NCBI GenBank assembly: GCA_963662395.1
Contig: OY759511.1
Span: 1,984,001-2,048,000 of the forward strand
Direction of reading: 5' to 3'
DNA from: JAPOXR01 sp963662395
GTDB lineage: Bacteria; Pseudomonadota; Alphaproteobacteria; Rhodobacterales; Rhodobacteraceae
DNA length: 64,000 nt
Numbering within the stretch: position 1 is the first letter of the stretch; every line of letters begins with the position of its first letter. Under the pieces are notes generated by a model. The model searched no databases. It saw nothing but the letters and a program-made list of their open reading frames with translations, and had not been told where the DNA came from. Below are positions 44,081 to 52,921 of the stretch, in pieces. Position numbers and translations under genes: made by a program.

Positions 44081-44914
44081 TTACTTCACGGCACCGAATG
44101 TCAGGCCGCGGACAAGTTGTTTCTGGCTGAACCAGCCCATGATCAGGATTGGTGCAATCGCCATCACCGAGGCGGCGCTCAGTTTTGCATAGAATAGCCC
44201 CTCGGGGCTGGAATAGGAGGCGATGAACGCAGTCAGCGGGGCTGCCTTGGCGGCGGTCAGGTTCAGGGTCCAGAAGGCCTCGTTCCAGGCAAGGATGATG
44301 TTCAGGAGAACCGTCGACGCCATGCCCGGAACTGCCATTGGCAACAGGACGTGGATGACCTCCTCGCGCAAGGTCGCCCCGTCCATCCGTGCCGCCTCGA
44401 GGATCTCGCCGGGGATTTCGCGGAAGTAGGTATAGAGCATCCATACGATGATCGGCAGGTTGATCAACATCAGGACAATGACCAGGCCGGTGCGCGTGTC
44501 GAGAATGCCCAGGTCGCGGAAGATCAGGTAGATCGGGACCAGCACGCCGACAGGCGGCAACATCTTGGTCGACAACATCCACATCAACACGTCCTTGGTT
44601 CGCCTGGCCGGCACGAACGCCATGGACCAGGCAGCAGGGATGGCGATAAGGAGGCCAAGAAAAGTCGATCCGAGCGAGATGATGAGCGAATTCGAAAAGT
44701 GCTTGAAATAATCCGACCTGGCCTGGACTGCCGCATAGCTTTCGGTCGTCCATCCGGAGCCGAACAGGATCTCGAGCGGCCCCCTGATGGCGTCGCCTTC
44801 GCTCTTGAACGACAGGATGACAATCCACAGGACCGGAAAGAACATCAGGAGACCAAGCACACCGGCAACGATGGTGTTGAAAGACTTGCGGGATGTCGTG
44901 ACGCTGCGTGCCAT
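44081..44914 (-). CDS. smoG: polyol ABC transporter permease SmoG
   Basis: A 277-residue six-helix permease of the MalG type, with EAARMDGATLREEVIHVLLPMAVPG as the ABC-contact loop and a C terminus ending RGLTFGAVK, the usual conserved tail. It lies ten bases downstream of smoF. Together with SmoF it forms the membrane channel of the polyol importer. Confidence 0.92.
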   Translation of the reverse strand: MARSVTTSRKSFNTIVAGVLGLLMFFPVLWIVILSFKSEGDAIRGPLEILFGSGWTTESYAAVQARSDYFKHFSNSLIISLGSTFLGLLIAIPAAWSMAFVPARRTKDVLMWMLSTKMLPPVGVLVPIYLIFRDLGILDTRTGLVIVLMLINLPIIVWMLYTYFREIPGEILEAARMDGATLREEVIHVLLPMAVPGMASTVLLNIILAWNEAFWTLNLTAAKAAPLTAFIASYSSPEGLFYAKLSAASVMAIAPILIMGWFSQKQLVRGLTFGAVK

Positions 44915-44924
44915 GATTCCCTGC

Positions 44925-45797
44925 CTAGGCGTCCAGGTTCTTGCCGATCATCCGCATCAGGAAGATGGCAACGATGTTGGCCAGAATGATTGCGATGACA
45001 CCGCCGGCGCTGCCGATGCCCACGTCGAACTGGAGCAGCGAGGAGACGTAGATCAGGTAGGTCAGGTTGGTGGTCGAGACACCCGGCCCGCCATTCGTGG
45101 TCACGAGGATCTCGGCGAAGATCGACAACAGGAAGATCGTCTGGATCAGGATCACGACGGTGATCGCCCGCGCAAGATGTGGAAGCATGATGTAGTAGAA
45201 GCGCGACAGCGATCTGGCCCCGTCCATTTCGGCCGCTTCCAGCTGTTCCTGGTCGAGCGACTGCAGCGCGGTCAGCAGGATCAGCGTCGCGAATGGCAGC
45301 CACTGCCAACTCACGATCAGAATGATGGACAGGAGCGGTATCTGGCTGAAGAAGTCGATGGGCGGTACACCCAGTCCCTGGGCAATATGACCGAAAATCC
45401 CGTTCACGGGGTTCATGAACATGTTCTTCCAGACGAGGCCCGACACGGTCGGCATGACGAAGAACGGCGCGATTGCCATGATCCGGATGATGCCCTGGCC
45501 CCACATCGGCTGGTCCAGGAGCAGCGCGAACAGGATGCCGCCGACTACGGTGATCAGGAGGACACCACCCACCAGCAACAGAGTGTTGACCATCGCTGCC
45601 TTGAAACTCGGATCGGTCAGGAACCAGTAGTAGTTTTCCCAACCGACGAACGGGTTGGCTCCCGGCGTGATCAGATTGTAGCGGAGGAATGAAAAATAGA
45701 TGGTCAGGCTAAGCGGCACCAGCATCCAGCCGAGCAGCAGTACAACTGCTGGAGAAATCATGAGCCTTGCGGCAGATCTGGAAGCCTTGGTCGCCAT
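44925..45797 (-). CDS. smoF: polyol ABC transporter permease SmoF
   Basis: A 290-residue six-helix permease of the MalF type without a large periplasmic insertion. LMISPAVVLLLGWMLVPLSLTIYFSF is the first helix region and EAAEMDGARSLSRFYYIMLPHLARA the ABC-contact loop. It follows the binding-protein gene after a 122-bp gap with a GC-rich hairpin. Confidence 0.92.
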   Translation of the reverse strand: MATKASRSAARLMISPAVVLLLGWMLVPLSLTIYFSFLRYNLITPGANPFVGWENYYWFLTDPSFKAAMVNTLLLVGGVLLITVVGGILFALLLDQPMWGQGIIRIMAIAPFFVMPTVSGLVWKNMFMNPVNGIFGHIAQGLGVPPIDFFSQIPLLSIILIVSWQWLPFATLILLTALQSLDQEQLEAAEMDGARSLSRFYYIMLPHLARAITVVILIQTIFLLSIFAEILVTTNGGPGVSTTNLTYLIYVSSLLQFDVGIGSAGGVIAIILANIVAIFLMRMIGKNLDA

Positions 45798-45880
45798 TCT
45801 TGCCTACTTCATGCACTTCGGCTGCATTGAAACAACAGCCCGGCAGACACTCTCGGGACGGTACGCGCAATCCGGTGAAA

Positions 45881-45907
45881 CGGGCCGGCCGCGAAAGAGC
45901 CGGCCCG
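45881..45907 (-). other. intercistronic hairpin between smoE and smoF
   Basis: CGGGCCGGC and GCCGGCCCG form a nine-base-pair stem with a nine-base loop 13 bases after the smoE stop. No T-run follows. This is the same arrangement as after the other two binding-protein genes in the window. Confidence 0.6.
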
Positions 45908-45919
45908 CTTGGGAGGAGG

Positions 45920-47251
45920 TCAGTTGATGTAACCTGCCTTGGTCATTTCGCGAACTGCGAATTGCTGGCTGTTGGCCAGTGCCTGGTCAACGGTCTGCTG
46001 ACCGGCCAGGGCGGCCGAAACCTGCTGGCCGACATAGTTGCCGATGCCCTGGAACTCGGGGATCGCCACGAACTGGACACCGGTATACGGTACCGGATCC
46101 CTCGTTGCGTCAGCCGGGTTGGCGGCAAGGATCGAGTTCAACACCGTCACTGCGAACGGCGCCGCTTCGACATAGGACGCATTGTCATAGGTCGATTGAC
46201 GGGTTCCCGGAGGCGCTGCGACCCAGCCCTTGGTCTCGCCGACGAGTTGGACATACTCCTTGGATGTCGACCACGCGAGGAACTCCTTGGCGGCGTCGGC
46301 CTTTTGCGAGCTCTTCGGGATGGCAAGCGCCCATGCCCAGAACCAGCCGGTGCCCTTGTCAGTCACCTGCTTCGGTGCCTGGAAGAATCCGGTCTTGTCG
46401 TGAACCGAGCTCTCGTCAGGATTGAAGATGTAGCCGGCGGCCGAGGTCGCATCGACCCAGGTCGCGCATTTGCCGTCGGCAAACAGCGCCCGGTTTTCAT
46501 TGTGACCATTGGCTGTTGCACCCGGAGGACCGTAATCGTTCATCAGGTCGACATAGTAGTTGACCGCAGCCCTCCACTCGTCGCTGTCGATGGTCGGATT
46601 CCAGTCCAGGTCGAACCAGCGGCCGCCAAAGGCATTCACCAGCGGTCCGACAAAGGCCATGTTCTCGCCCCAGCCAGCCTTGCCGCGCTGGCAAGTGCCG
46701 TAGACGCCGTTGTCCGGATCATGCAATTTGGCAGCGATCGCGGCAAAATCGTCATACGTCATCTGCTCGGACGGAACCTCGATCCCGGCATCTGCGAACA
46801 GGTCGGTACGATAGAAGGTGAACGAACTCTCGGCGTAGAACGGCACCGCATACAATGTGCCATTGGCCGAAAGACCGTTGCGCACCGGCTCGAAAATGTC
46901 TTCGTAATCGTAGTCGGCGCCCAGGTCATCCAGTGCCACCAGCCAGTCCTGTCCACCCCAGATCGGGGCCTCGTAGGCACCGATGGTGACGACGTCGAAC
47001 GAGCCACCATCAGTGGCGATGTCGGTTGTCACGCGCTGGCGCAACACGTTCTCTTCGAGAACCACCCATTCAACCGAGTGGCCGGTCTGCTCTTCCCATT
47101 GCGACGACAATTCCTGCATGATGATCATGTCGGAGTTGTTCACGGTAGCAACGGTGATTTCTTCAGCGAAGGCAGCGGTCGCGGCGACCGATACCAAAGC
47201 AGAGGCACCAATGAGTCCCCTGTTCAGTGCCTTCAATGACTTAGCATTCAT
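45920..47251 (-). CDS. smoE: polyol ABC transporter substrate-binding protein SmoE
   Basis: A 443-residue periplasmic protein from the ATG at 47251, which has AAGGAG six bases upstream; the ATG at 47275 precedes that ribosome site and is rejected. Residues 1-29 form a signal peptide ending near AAFA. EITVATVNNSDMIIMQELSSQWEEQTGH and the later DGKCATWVDATSAAGY and GTGWFWAWALAIPKSSQ regions are typical of SmoE/MtlE. It binds hexitols such as mannitol, sorbitol or related polyols. Confidence 0.92.
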   Translation of the reverse strand: MNAKSLKALNRGLIGASALVSVAATAAFAEEITVATVNNSDMIIMQELSSQWEEQTGHSVEWVVLEENVLRQRVTTDIATDGGSFDVVTIGAYEAPIWGGQDWLVALDDLGADYDYEDIFEPVRNGLSANGTLYAVPFYAESSFTFYRTDLFADAGIEVPSEQMTYDDFAAIAAKLHDPDNGVYGTCQRGKAGWGENMAFVGPLVNAFGGRWFDLDWNPTIDSDEWRAAVNYYVDLMNDYGPPGATANGHNENRALFADGKCATWVDATSAAGYIFNPDESSVHDKTGFFQAPKQVTDKGTGWFWAWALAIPKSSQKADAAKEFLAWSTSKEYVQLVGETKGWVAAPPGTRQSTYDNASYVEAAPFAVTVLNSILAANPADATRDPVPYTGVQFVAIPEFQGIGNYVGQQVSAALAGQQTVDQALANSQQFAVREMTKAGYIN

Positions 47252-47464
47252 AGTATTCTCCTTGTTGCAGGTCATTCAGTCTGCCCGATGACGGCAGGTG
47301 TCAGGAAATCAGGTGAAAATGCATCGAGATTCGACCGCTGCGAGCGTCGATCCCGATTTGGTTTCCAGAAAATACACAGGCTCGAATCACCCAAATCCCT
47401 CCCTCTGGTCAGGCAGATGAACTTCCTGCCCTATAGCAAGTATGGGGGCAAGTCAATAAATTTC

Positions 47465-47478
47465 TTTACTCTTGTAAA
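47465..47478. promoter_or_regulatory. candidate LacI-family operator upstream of smoE
   Basis: TTTAC-TCTT-GTAAA is a perfect inverted repeat inside an AT-rich stretch (about 47452-47490) that differs sharply from the GC-rich surroundings. It is flanked by an outer imperfect repeat CAATAA...TTATTG. It lies between the LacI-type regulator gene and smoE, so autoregulation and control of the polyol operon are plausible. Confidence 0.5.
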
Positions 47479-47502
47479 ATTAATTATTGCGGCGCGATAA
47501 CA

Positions 47503-48528
47503 TCAAGCGGAAGCCCTGAGAACCAGCTTGCCTTCGAACAACTCCTCCGGCCGCTCGTCATCGTCACCCTTTCCGTCGATAAGGTCGAAAAGCACTTCGA
47601 CGCTTCGCCTGGCGATGGACTTGTAATCCTGCGAAATCGTCGTCAGGGGCGGGCAGGTGTATTGTGACCATGGATGATCGTCATGCCCGGCGATGCGGAT
47701 TGCGCAGGTCGGTCCGCGCCCGACGCGCAGACCCCTCTGATAGGCGGCGGCGATCAGCCCGATGGCCAGGCGGTCATTGCTGCAAAGAACGGTATGGGAG
47801 GGGAGGGCGCGCTCCGAGATCAGGCGCATTCCTTCCTCATGTCCGATCTTCTCGAAATTCCAGTCGCTGCCCGACACCCGGATCACCTGCGGGTCGTGGC
47901 CGAGGTCCCGCATGGATTGAATATAGGCCTCGCGCCGCTTGTTGACATTCGGATTGACTGGCGGCATCTCGAAGAAGCATGGTGGCTCGCCGGAGCGGCA
48001 CAAATAATCTACCATCAGGGGAATGCTCTGGAAGTTGTCGGAGCCCACGAAGGCCCGGCCGACCTTCACGTTGCTGTCGAAGATCACCGTCGGGACCTCT
48101 TCCGTAAACCGTTGCACCGCCTCGAGGTCCGAGCTTCGTCCAAGCGGTGCGACAAGGGCACCCGCTGGCCGAAGTGATTCCAGCGTCGCCAGTGCATTGT
48201 TTTCGAGTTTCTGCTGGCCATGGGCACTGAACACGACCGGCCAGTACCCGGCATCGATGCAGAGCCGTTCGATCATGCGCACGATCTCCACGAAGAACGG
48301 GTCTGCCAGATAGGGCACGACGATGCCAATCGTCCTCGTGAGCTTCCGGTGCTGATTGATGGCGAAGATGTTCGGCCGGTAGTCGAATTCCTCGAGCGCA
48401 GTTTCGATACTGGCCCTGGTTGTCTTGCGCACGCTGTCAGGATCCTGGAAGAACTTGGAAAGGGTCGGCCGGGAAATGCCGCTGACCTCGGCAAACTCCT
48501 CCATGTTCCTGATTTTCCGACCCGGCAT
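47503..48528 (-). CDS. LacI family transcriptional regulator
   Basis: A 341-residue repressor. The N-terminal helix-turn-helix reads NMEEFAEVSGISRPTLSKFFQDPDSVRKTTRASIETALEEFDYRPN, followed by the hinge and a periplasmic-binding-protein-like effector domain (IGIVVPYLADPFF..., SNDRLAIGLIAAAYQRGLRVG). It sits between the transporter operon (same strand, downstream) and the divergent kinase/GatZ-like genes, so it probably controls both in response to a polyol or keto-sugar. The helix-turn-helix YxPN ending is as in FruR/SmoR-type members. Confidence 0.92.
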   Translation of the reverse strand: MPGRKIRNMEEFAEVSGISRPTLSKFFQDPDSVRKTTRASIETALEEFDYRPNIFAINQHRKLTRTIGIVVPYLADPFFVEIVRMIERLCIDAGYWPVVFSAHGQQKLENNALATLESLRPAGALVAPLGRSSDLEAVQRFTEEVPTVIFDSNVKVGRAFVGSDNFQSIPLMVDYLCRSGEPPCFFEMPPVNPNVNKRREAYIQSMRDLGHDPQVIRVSGSDWNFEKIGHEEGMRLISERALPSHTVLCSNDRLAIGLIAAAYQRGLRVGRGPTCAIRIAGHDDHPWSQYTCPPLTTISQDYKSIARRSVEVLFDLIDGKGDDDERPEELFEGKLVLRASA

Positions 48529-48742
48529 TCAGGCACCTCCATGAACTGTCGCTTTGCTCGATATTCGCCGGTCGACCTGAACGGCGCAGATATGGTGATA
48601 ATTCTTTACACGCGACATGTTTATCCGGTTAGGTGTACAGGTTGGCGATGGCAGCGGTCAAGGCATTGGTGCCATCCCATGATCTGGAACAATCGGCTCG
48701 AAACCGCACCGGGATGCGGCAGGCTGATCGAATGGGATCGAG

Positions 48743-49690
48743 ATGAAGAAGCTGTTGGTGGTCGGGGAAATCCTGGTCGAGATCATGGCCGATACGGTGG
48801 GTGACGGCTTTCTGCTGCCGCAGGAGCTGACGGGACCGTTTCCCTCGGGCGCTCCGGCGATCTTCGCTGACCAGGCGGCGATGCTCGGCCAACCCGTTTC
48901 CATCATCTCGACCGTTGGTGACGATGATTTCGGCCGGTTGAACCTTGATCGCCTTGCCCGGGACGGCGTGGACATCTCCGGCGTGTTCGTCGACCCCGAC
49001 CGCCCGACCGGCAGCGCCTTCGTGCGCTACCGCAAGAGCGGCGAGCGCAACTTCATCCACAATATCCGCCACAGTGCCTGCGGAAGGGTGAACATGACCG
49101 CTGCCACCAGGGCCTTGCTGGAGACCGCTGACCACCTGCATGTCACGGGCTCGTCCCTGTCCAGCCCGGAATTCGTGGAACTCAATCTCGACATTGCCGG
49201 GCGGCTGCGCCAGCGTGGCGGAACGGTGTCGTTCGACCCCAACCTTCGACGGGAAATGCTGTCGGCAGGCGGGATGGCCGATGCCATGGCGCGGATCCTG
49301 GCGCTGGCGGACCTGTACCTGCCGAGCGGAGAGGAATTGACATTGCTGACCGACACCACCGACCCGCAAGCCGCGGTCGCCGAGTTACTGGAACGGGGGG
49401 TCCGGGCCATAGTCGAAAAAAGGGGGGCGGAAGGGGCCATGTATCACGATGCCGACGGGACGATCGCCCAGCGCGCCTTTCCCGCCAGGGAAATCGACCC
49501 GACCGGGGCCGGGGATTGCTTCGGCGCCACCTTCACATCGCTTTGGCTGCGCGACCAGCCGCCGGACCGGGCGCTGGAGATGGCAGCGGCGAGCGGCGCC
49601 ATTGCCGTGACCAGGCGCGGCCCGATGGAAGGCGTAGCAGACCAGCCTGCACTCGAGAGTTTCATTCGCGGGCATCGGGGTGGTTCCTGA
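48743..49690 (+). CDS. PfkB family carbohydrate kinase, probably tagatose/fructose kinase
   Basis: A 315-residue ribokinase-fold enzyme. The two PfkB signatures are seen as the N-terminal GEILVEIMADTVG / SGAPAIFADQAAMLGQPV region and the C-terminal DPTGAGDCFGATF with the catalytic aspartate. The adjoining GatZ/KbaZ-type gene starts at the last base of its stop codon (TGATGG). In Agrobacterium a kinase of this type (TagK) phosphorylates D-tagatose beside a GatZ-like epimerase; I recall this from the altritol/galactitol pathway work. Substrate here is thus inferred, not shown. Confidence 0.88.
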   Translation: MKKLLVVGEILVEIMADTVGDGFLLPQELTGPFPSGAPAIFADQAAMLGQPVSIISTVGDDDFGRLNLDRLARDGVDISGVFVDPDRPTGSAFVRYRKSGERNFIHNIRHSACGRVNMTAATRALLETADHLHVTGSSLSSPEFVELNLDIAGRLRQRGGTVSFDPNLRREMLSAGGMADAMARILALADLYLPSGEELTLLTDTTDPQAAVAELLERGVRAIVEKRGAEGAMYHDADGTIAQRAFPAREIDPTGAGDCFGATFTSLWLRDQPPDRALEMAAASGAIAVTRRGPMEGVADQPALESFIRGHRGGS

Positions 49691-50964
49691 TGGCGCACCC
49701 GCTTCTTGCCATTCCCGAGGCATACCACCGTGGCCGGCGCCCCGGGATCACGTCAGTCTGTTCGGCGCATCCGGTGGTGATCGAGGCCGCCCTGTCGATG
49801 GCACGGGAGTCGGGAAGAACGGCCCTGATCGAGGCCACCTGCAACCAGGTCAACCAGGATGGCGGCTATACCGGCATGTCGCCAGGCGAATTCCGGCATT
49901 TCGTGGAAAGAATTGCCGCCAGGGTGAATCTCGACCGGGAGAAGATCGTTCTTGGCGGCGACCATCTGGGCCCCAACCCGTGGAAGCATTTTCCTGCCGA
50001 AGAGGCCATGTCGAAGGCCGAAGCGATGATCAGGGCCTATGCCGAAGCCGGCTTCACGAAACTGCATCTCGATACGTCCATGGGATGCAGGGGCGAAGCT
50101 GCGGCGCTGGCCGACCAGGAAACGGCACGCCGCGCGGCAAGGCTGGCGGCGGTGGCGGAGGCGCACAAGGCCGGGGCCGACCCGGTCTACGTCATTGGCA
50201 CCGAGGTTCCCGTGCCCGGCGGTGCAACTCACGCCCTCGACATGCTGGCGGTCACGATGCCCGAAGCCGTGGCCCGGACCTGCGAGGCACACCGGGCTGC
50301 TTTCGAGCAGCTCGGGCTGCAGGCGGCGTTTTCCCGGGTCATGGCGCTCGTCGTCCAGCCGGGCGTCGAGTTCAGCCACGACGAGGTGGTCCATTTCGAC
50401 GCCGGGAGGGCGCGTGCGCTCTCCGGGGCCCTGAAGTCGCATCCCGGCATGGTGTTTGAAGCGCATTCGACCGACTACCAGGCCGGGGACGGGTTGCGCG
50501 GCCTGGTGGAGCATGGCTTTGCCATCCTCAAGGTCGGACCTTCGCTGACGTTTGCGCTTCGCGAGGCGCTCTACGCGCTCGACGCCGTGGCCGACATTCT
50601 CGACGGACACCCGCCATCCGCCTCGCTCATGAACACGATGGAACAGGCCATGCAGGCTTCCCCGCGGAACTGGCAGGAGTATCATGCCGGCAGCGAAGCC
50701 GAATTGTGGCGGCAGAGACATTTCAGCTATTCCGACCGGATCCGCTATTACTGGCCCTCGCCGCAGGCAGAACAGGCGGTATCCCGATTGCGGCAGCGGC
50801 TGGAAGGCAGGCAGATTCCTGAACCGATCTTCAGCCAGTACCTGCCAAGTCTTGTCGGCAGTCGATCATTTGACGACATCCTGATTGCCTCGGTGCAGGA
50901 GACATTGCGGCGCTACGAGCACGCCTGCACCCCCGGGCCTCGCCTCGATGACAATCCGGGCTGA
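49690..50964 (+). CDS. GatZ/KbaZ family protein (D-tagatose-bisphosphate aldolase-type subunit or tagatose-6-phosphate 4-epimerase)
   Basis: A 424-residue protein from the ATG at 49690, sharing one base with the kinase stop. Typical segments: GITSVCSAHPVVIEAALSMA, ALIEATCNQVNQDGGYTGM, LGGDHLGPNPW and KLHLDTSMGC. The family was named for a chaperone-like subunit of class II tagatose-1,6-bisphosphate aldolase (GatZ/KbaZ), but an Agrobacterium member works alone as D-tagatose-6-phosphate 4-epimerase. No GatY/KbaY catalytic subunit is present here, which favours the epimerase role: kinase gives tagatose-6-phosphate, this enzyme gives fructose-6-phosphate. Confidence 0.88.
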   Translation: MAHPLLAIPEAYHRGRRPGITSVCSAHPVVIEAALSMARESGRTALIEATCNQVNQDGGYTGMSPGEFRHFVERIAARVNLDREKIVLGGDHLGPNPWKHFPAEEAMSKAEAMIRAYAEAGFTKLHLDTSMGCRGEAAALADQETARRAARLAAVAEAHKAGADPVYVIGTEVPVPGGATHALDMLAVTMPEAVARTCEAHRAAFEQLGLQAAFSRVMALVVQPGVEFSHDEVVHFDAGRARALSGALKSHPGMVFEAHSTDYQAGDGLRGLVEHGFAILKVGPSLTFALREALYALDAVADILDGHPPSASLMNTMEQAMQASPRNWQEYHAGSEAELWRQRHFSYSDRIRYYWPSPQAEQAVSRLRQRLEGRQIPEPIFSQYLPSLVGSRSFDDILIASVQETLRRYEHACTPGPRLDDNPG

Positions 50965-51070
50965 ACCGGCCGTCCGACATTGTCGAGGATTGGTGCTTTC
51001 GCCGTGATCTTGCATCCCTGCGACCCAGGCGGGGCCTGGAAGGACCCTCCTCCAAACGAAAAGCTGCGGC

Positions 51071-52636
51071 TTACGGATCGGGAATGGACGTGATGTTGGC
51101 ACGGCCCTTCGCCTTCATCTCCGTTTCCAGATCCGGATCCAGGTCGGCACCGAGCGTCCGGGCCATGTCGAGCGTGTCCACGCACTCGAAGCCGCTCTTC
51201 GAGAACCGGTCCCGCGCCTCCGGCGGGAATACTGGCGAGACAAGCAGTCGGCGGCGCGGCAGGGTGCGTAACTCCCTCAATTCCTTGTCCTCTGCGCCAG
51301 CATCGAGAAATTGCTCGAACTGCCGCTCCAGTCGGGCCGGATGATGGGTCTCCGGATTGCGCTTGCATCCACCCATGACAAGCGTCCGACCGTCGGCTCC
51401 TTCCTGAAGCGCCATCACGTCGATGTCTGCCAGACCCGGCAACCACACGCCGCAGCCATGCCATGTGACACCTTCCATCTCACTGAGCCAGGAGGCGGCC
51501 ATGCGCTCGAATGCGGATCCCTCGATGCTCTCGAGCCGCCTCTCCTGTCTCGCGGCGGCACCTGGTCTTGCCTTGGCGGGCGGCTGCCCTTCGCCCAGCA
51601 CCCGGAGCTGAAACAGGGTCGAATTGTCTGAAAGACGCCATCGAGCTTCGCTACCCATGAAGTTCCATGACGGTGTGACAAACTCGAGATGCTCCTCGAG
51701 CGTCTCCAGTGCCCGGCGGACGTCCTCGCCGGACATCTTGAGCTGCCCCCGGATCCGGGCGGCGGTCCGTCCGCCCCTGCTCCTGGCGATTTCATCAAGC
51801 ACGGCCCGGTTTTCCGGGGAAAGCTCGATGAACTTGGCGTGATCCCATCGGTCCATCGGCTTCTCCTGCAGCGACCTCGTCGTAGCGGCGATGAATTCAC
51901 GCCGCCAGGTGCCGTCATCCGCCCACGCGCCGAGATCCCTCTCCGGCGATCCGCCGGTCACGAATGTCTCCCAAGTGCCTGGCATGCCGCCAAAGGCCGT
52001 GCACATGGTGAGAAGCCTGGAGGGATAGCGCAGAAACCCCTGCTCTCCGGCCATCTCCAGAACAGTCTTCAGGCCCCATTGTCGAAGGCGGATGCCTTCG
52101 TCGATGCGTCCGTACAGCGGCTGGTCGTCCCGGAACAACTCGAACATTCGCTGTTGGTGTGAACCGGTCAGGAACAGCTTCCCGCATGCCCCCCCAAGTG
52201 GAGAGCGGCGGTTGATCGGGATCCCGTCGATCACTGACTTGACCGGGGACACAAGGCCGAGGCCCCTGGCATTCTGGAATTCGTCCAGAACCACGGTTGC
52301 GCCGCCGTCGATGACCCTTCGGAGAAGCGATTCGAAGCGCATCGGGTAGCAACGGCCTTCCGTGGTCTGCTCCTCTGCGGAGACGCCCGCGGCCGAGGTA
52401 GCCTCGGCGAGACGCCTGAGTGCCATGCCGGCATCTCCTTCCGGTGGCTCGGGCAACTCGACCATCACCAGGGGTGGTCCGCCGGGGCGGCACGAGAACG
52501 CCTCTCTGAGAAGCTCGGTCTTGCCAATGCGCCGCCGTCCGTGAACACGGACACACCGGAATAACGGCGAGTCCAAGAGGCGGTCCATCCGCGCAAGATG
52601 CCCTGTCCGACCGTAAAACCGCCAGTCGGAATACAC
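51071..52636 (-). CDS. ATPase_2-type P-loop ATPase with DUF234-like C-terminal region
   Basis: About 521 residues from the GTG at 52636, which has AAAGGA six bases upstream; the frame remains open to 52840 but that part is not protein-like. DWRFYGRTGHLARMDRLLDS, Walker A HGRRRIGKTELL (about 32-43), Walker B-like VVLDEFQNARGL and sensor LFLTGSHQQRMFE follow the archaeal/bacterial ATPase_2 pattern. A winged-helix segment (TAARIRGQLKMSGEDVRRALETLEEHLEFV) leads to a nuclease-like C terminus (ADIDVMAL...MGGCKRN). The K in the usual E-x-K is in CKRN after a Gly-Gly, so nuclease activity is doubtful. Function unknown; neighbours suggest a defence island. Confidence 0.82.
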   Translation of the reverse strand: MYSDWRFYGRTGHLARMDRLLDSPLFRCVRVHGRRRIGKTELLREAFSCRPGGPPLVMVELPEPPEGDAGMALRRLAEATSAAGVSAEEQTTEGRCYPMRFESLLRRVIDGGATVVLDEFQNARGLGLVSPVKSVIDGIPINRRSPLGGACGKLFLTGSHQQRMFELFRDDQPLYGRIDEGIRLRQWGLKTVLEMAGEQGFLRYPSRLLTMCTAFGGMPGTWETFVTGGSPERDLGAWADDGTWRREFIAATTRSLQEKPMDRWDHAKFIELSPENRAVLDEIARSRGGRTAARIRGQLKMSGEDVRRALETLEEHLEFVTPSWNFMGSEARWRLSDNSTLFQLRVLGEGQPPAKARPGAAARQERRLESIEGSAFERMAASWLSEMEGVTWHGCGVWLPGLADIDVMALQEGADGRTLVMGGCKRNPETHHPARLERQFEQFLDAGAEDKELRELRTLPRRRLLVSPVFPPEARDRFSKSGFECVDTLDMARTLGADLDPDLETEMKAKGRANITSIPDP

Positions 52637-52921
52637 GGGCTGTCCTTTATCCGGGTGCTTCGGCCCCCGATCTTTCAACGTCCCGCACCCATATGGGATC
52701 CTGTTCCCGCTTTTCTTGTCAGAGGCATCGCCTACCTTACATTCCGGCAAACAGGCACCGCAACATGCACCGCAGATTTCCGACACGGTTTTCGCAGTTC
52801 GATTCTGCGAACGGTGTCGCGCGTCTCGACCTGCCATCACCGGGTGGGGAATTTCACATCAAAGTGCGGGAGTATCCCAATTTGTGTAGCGTTCCAGAAA
52901 TTGCGTTTGGTCAAGCTGACC

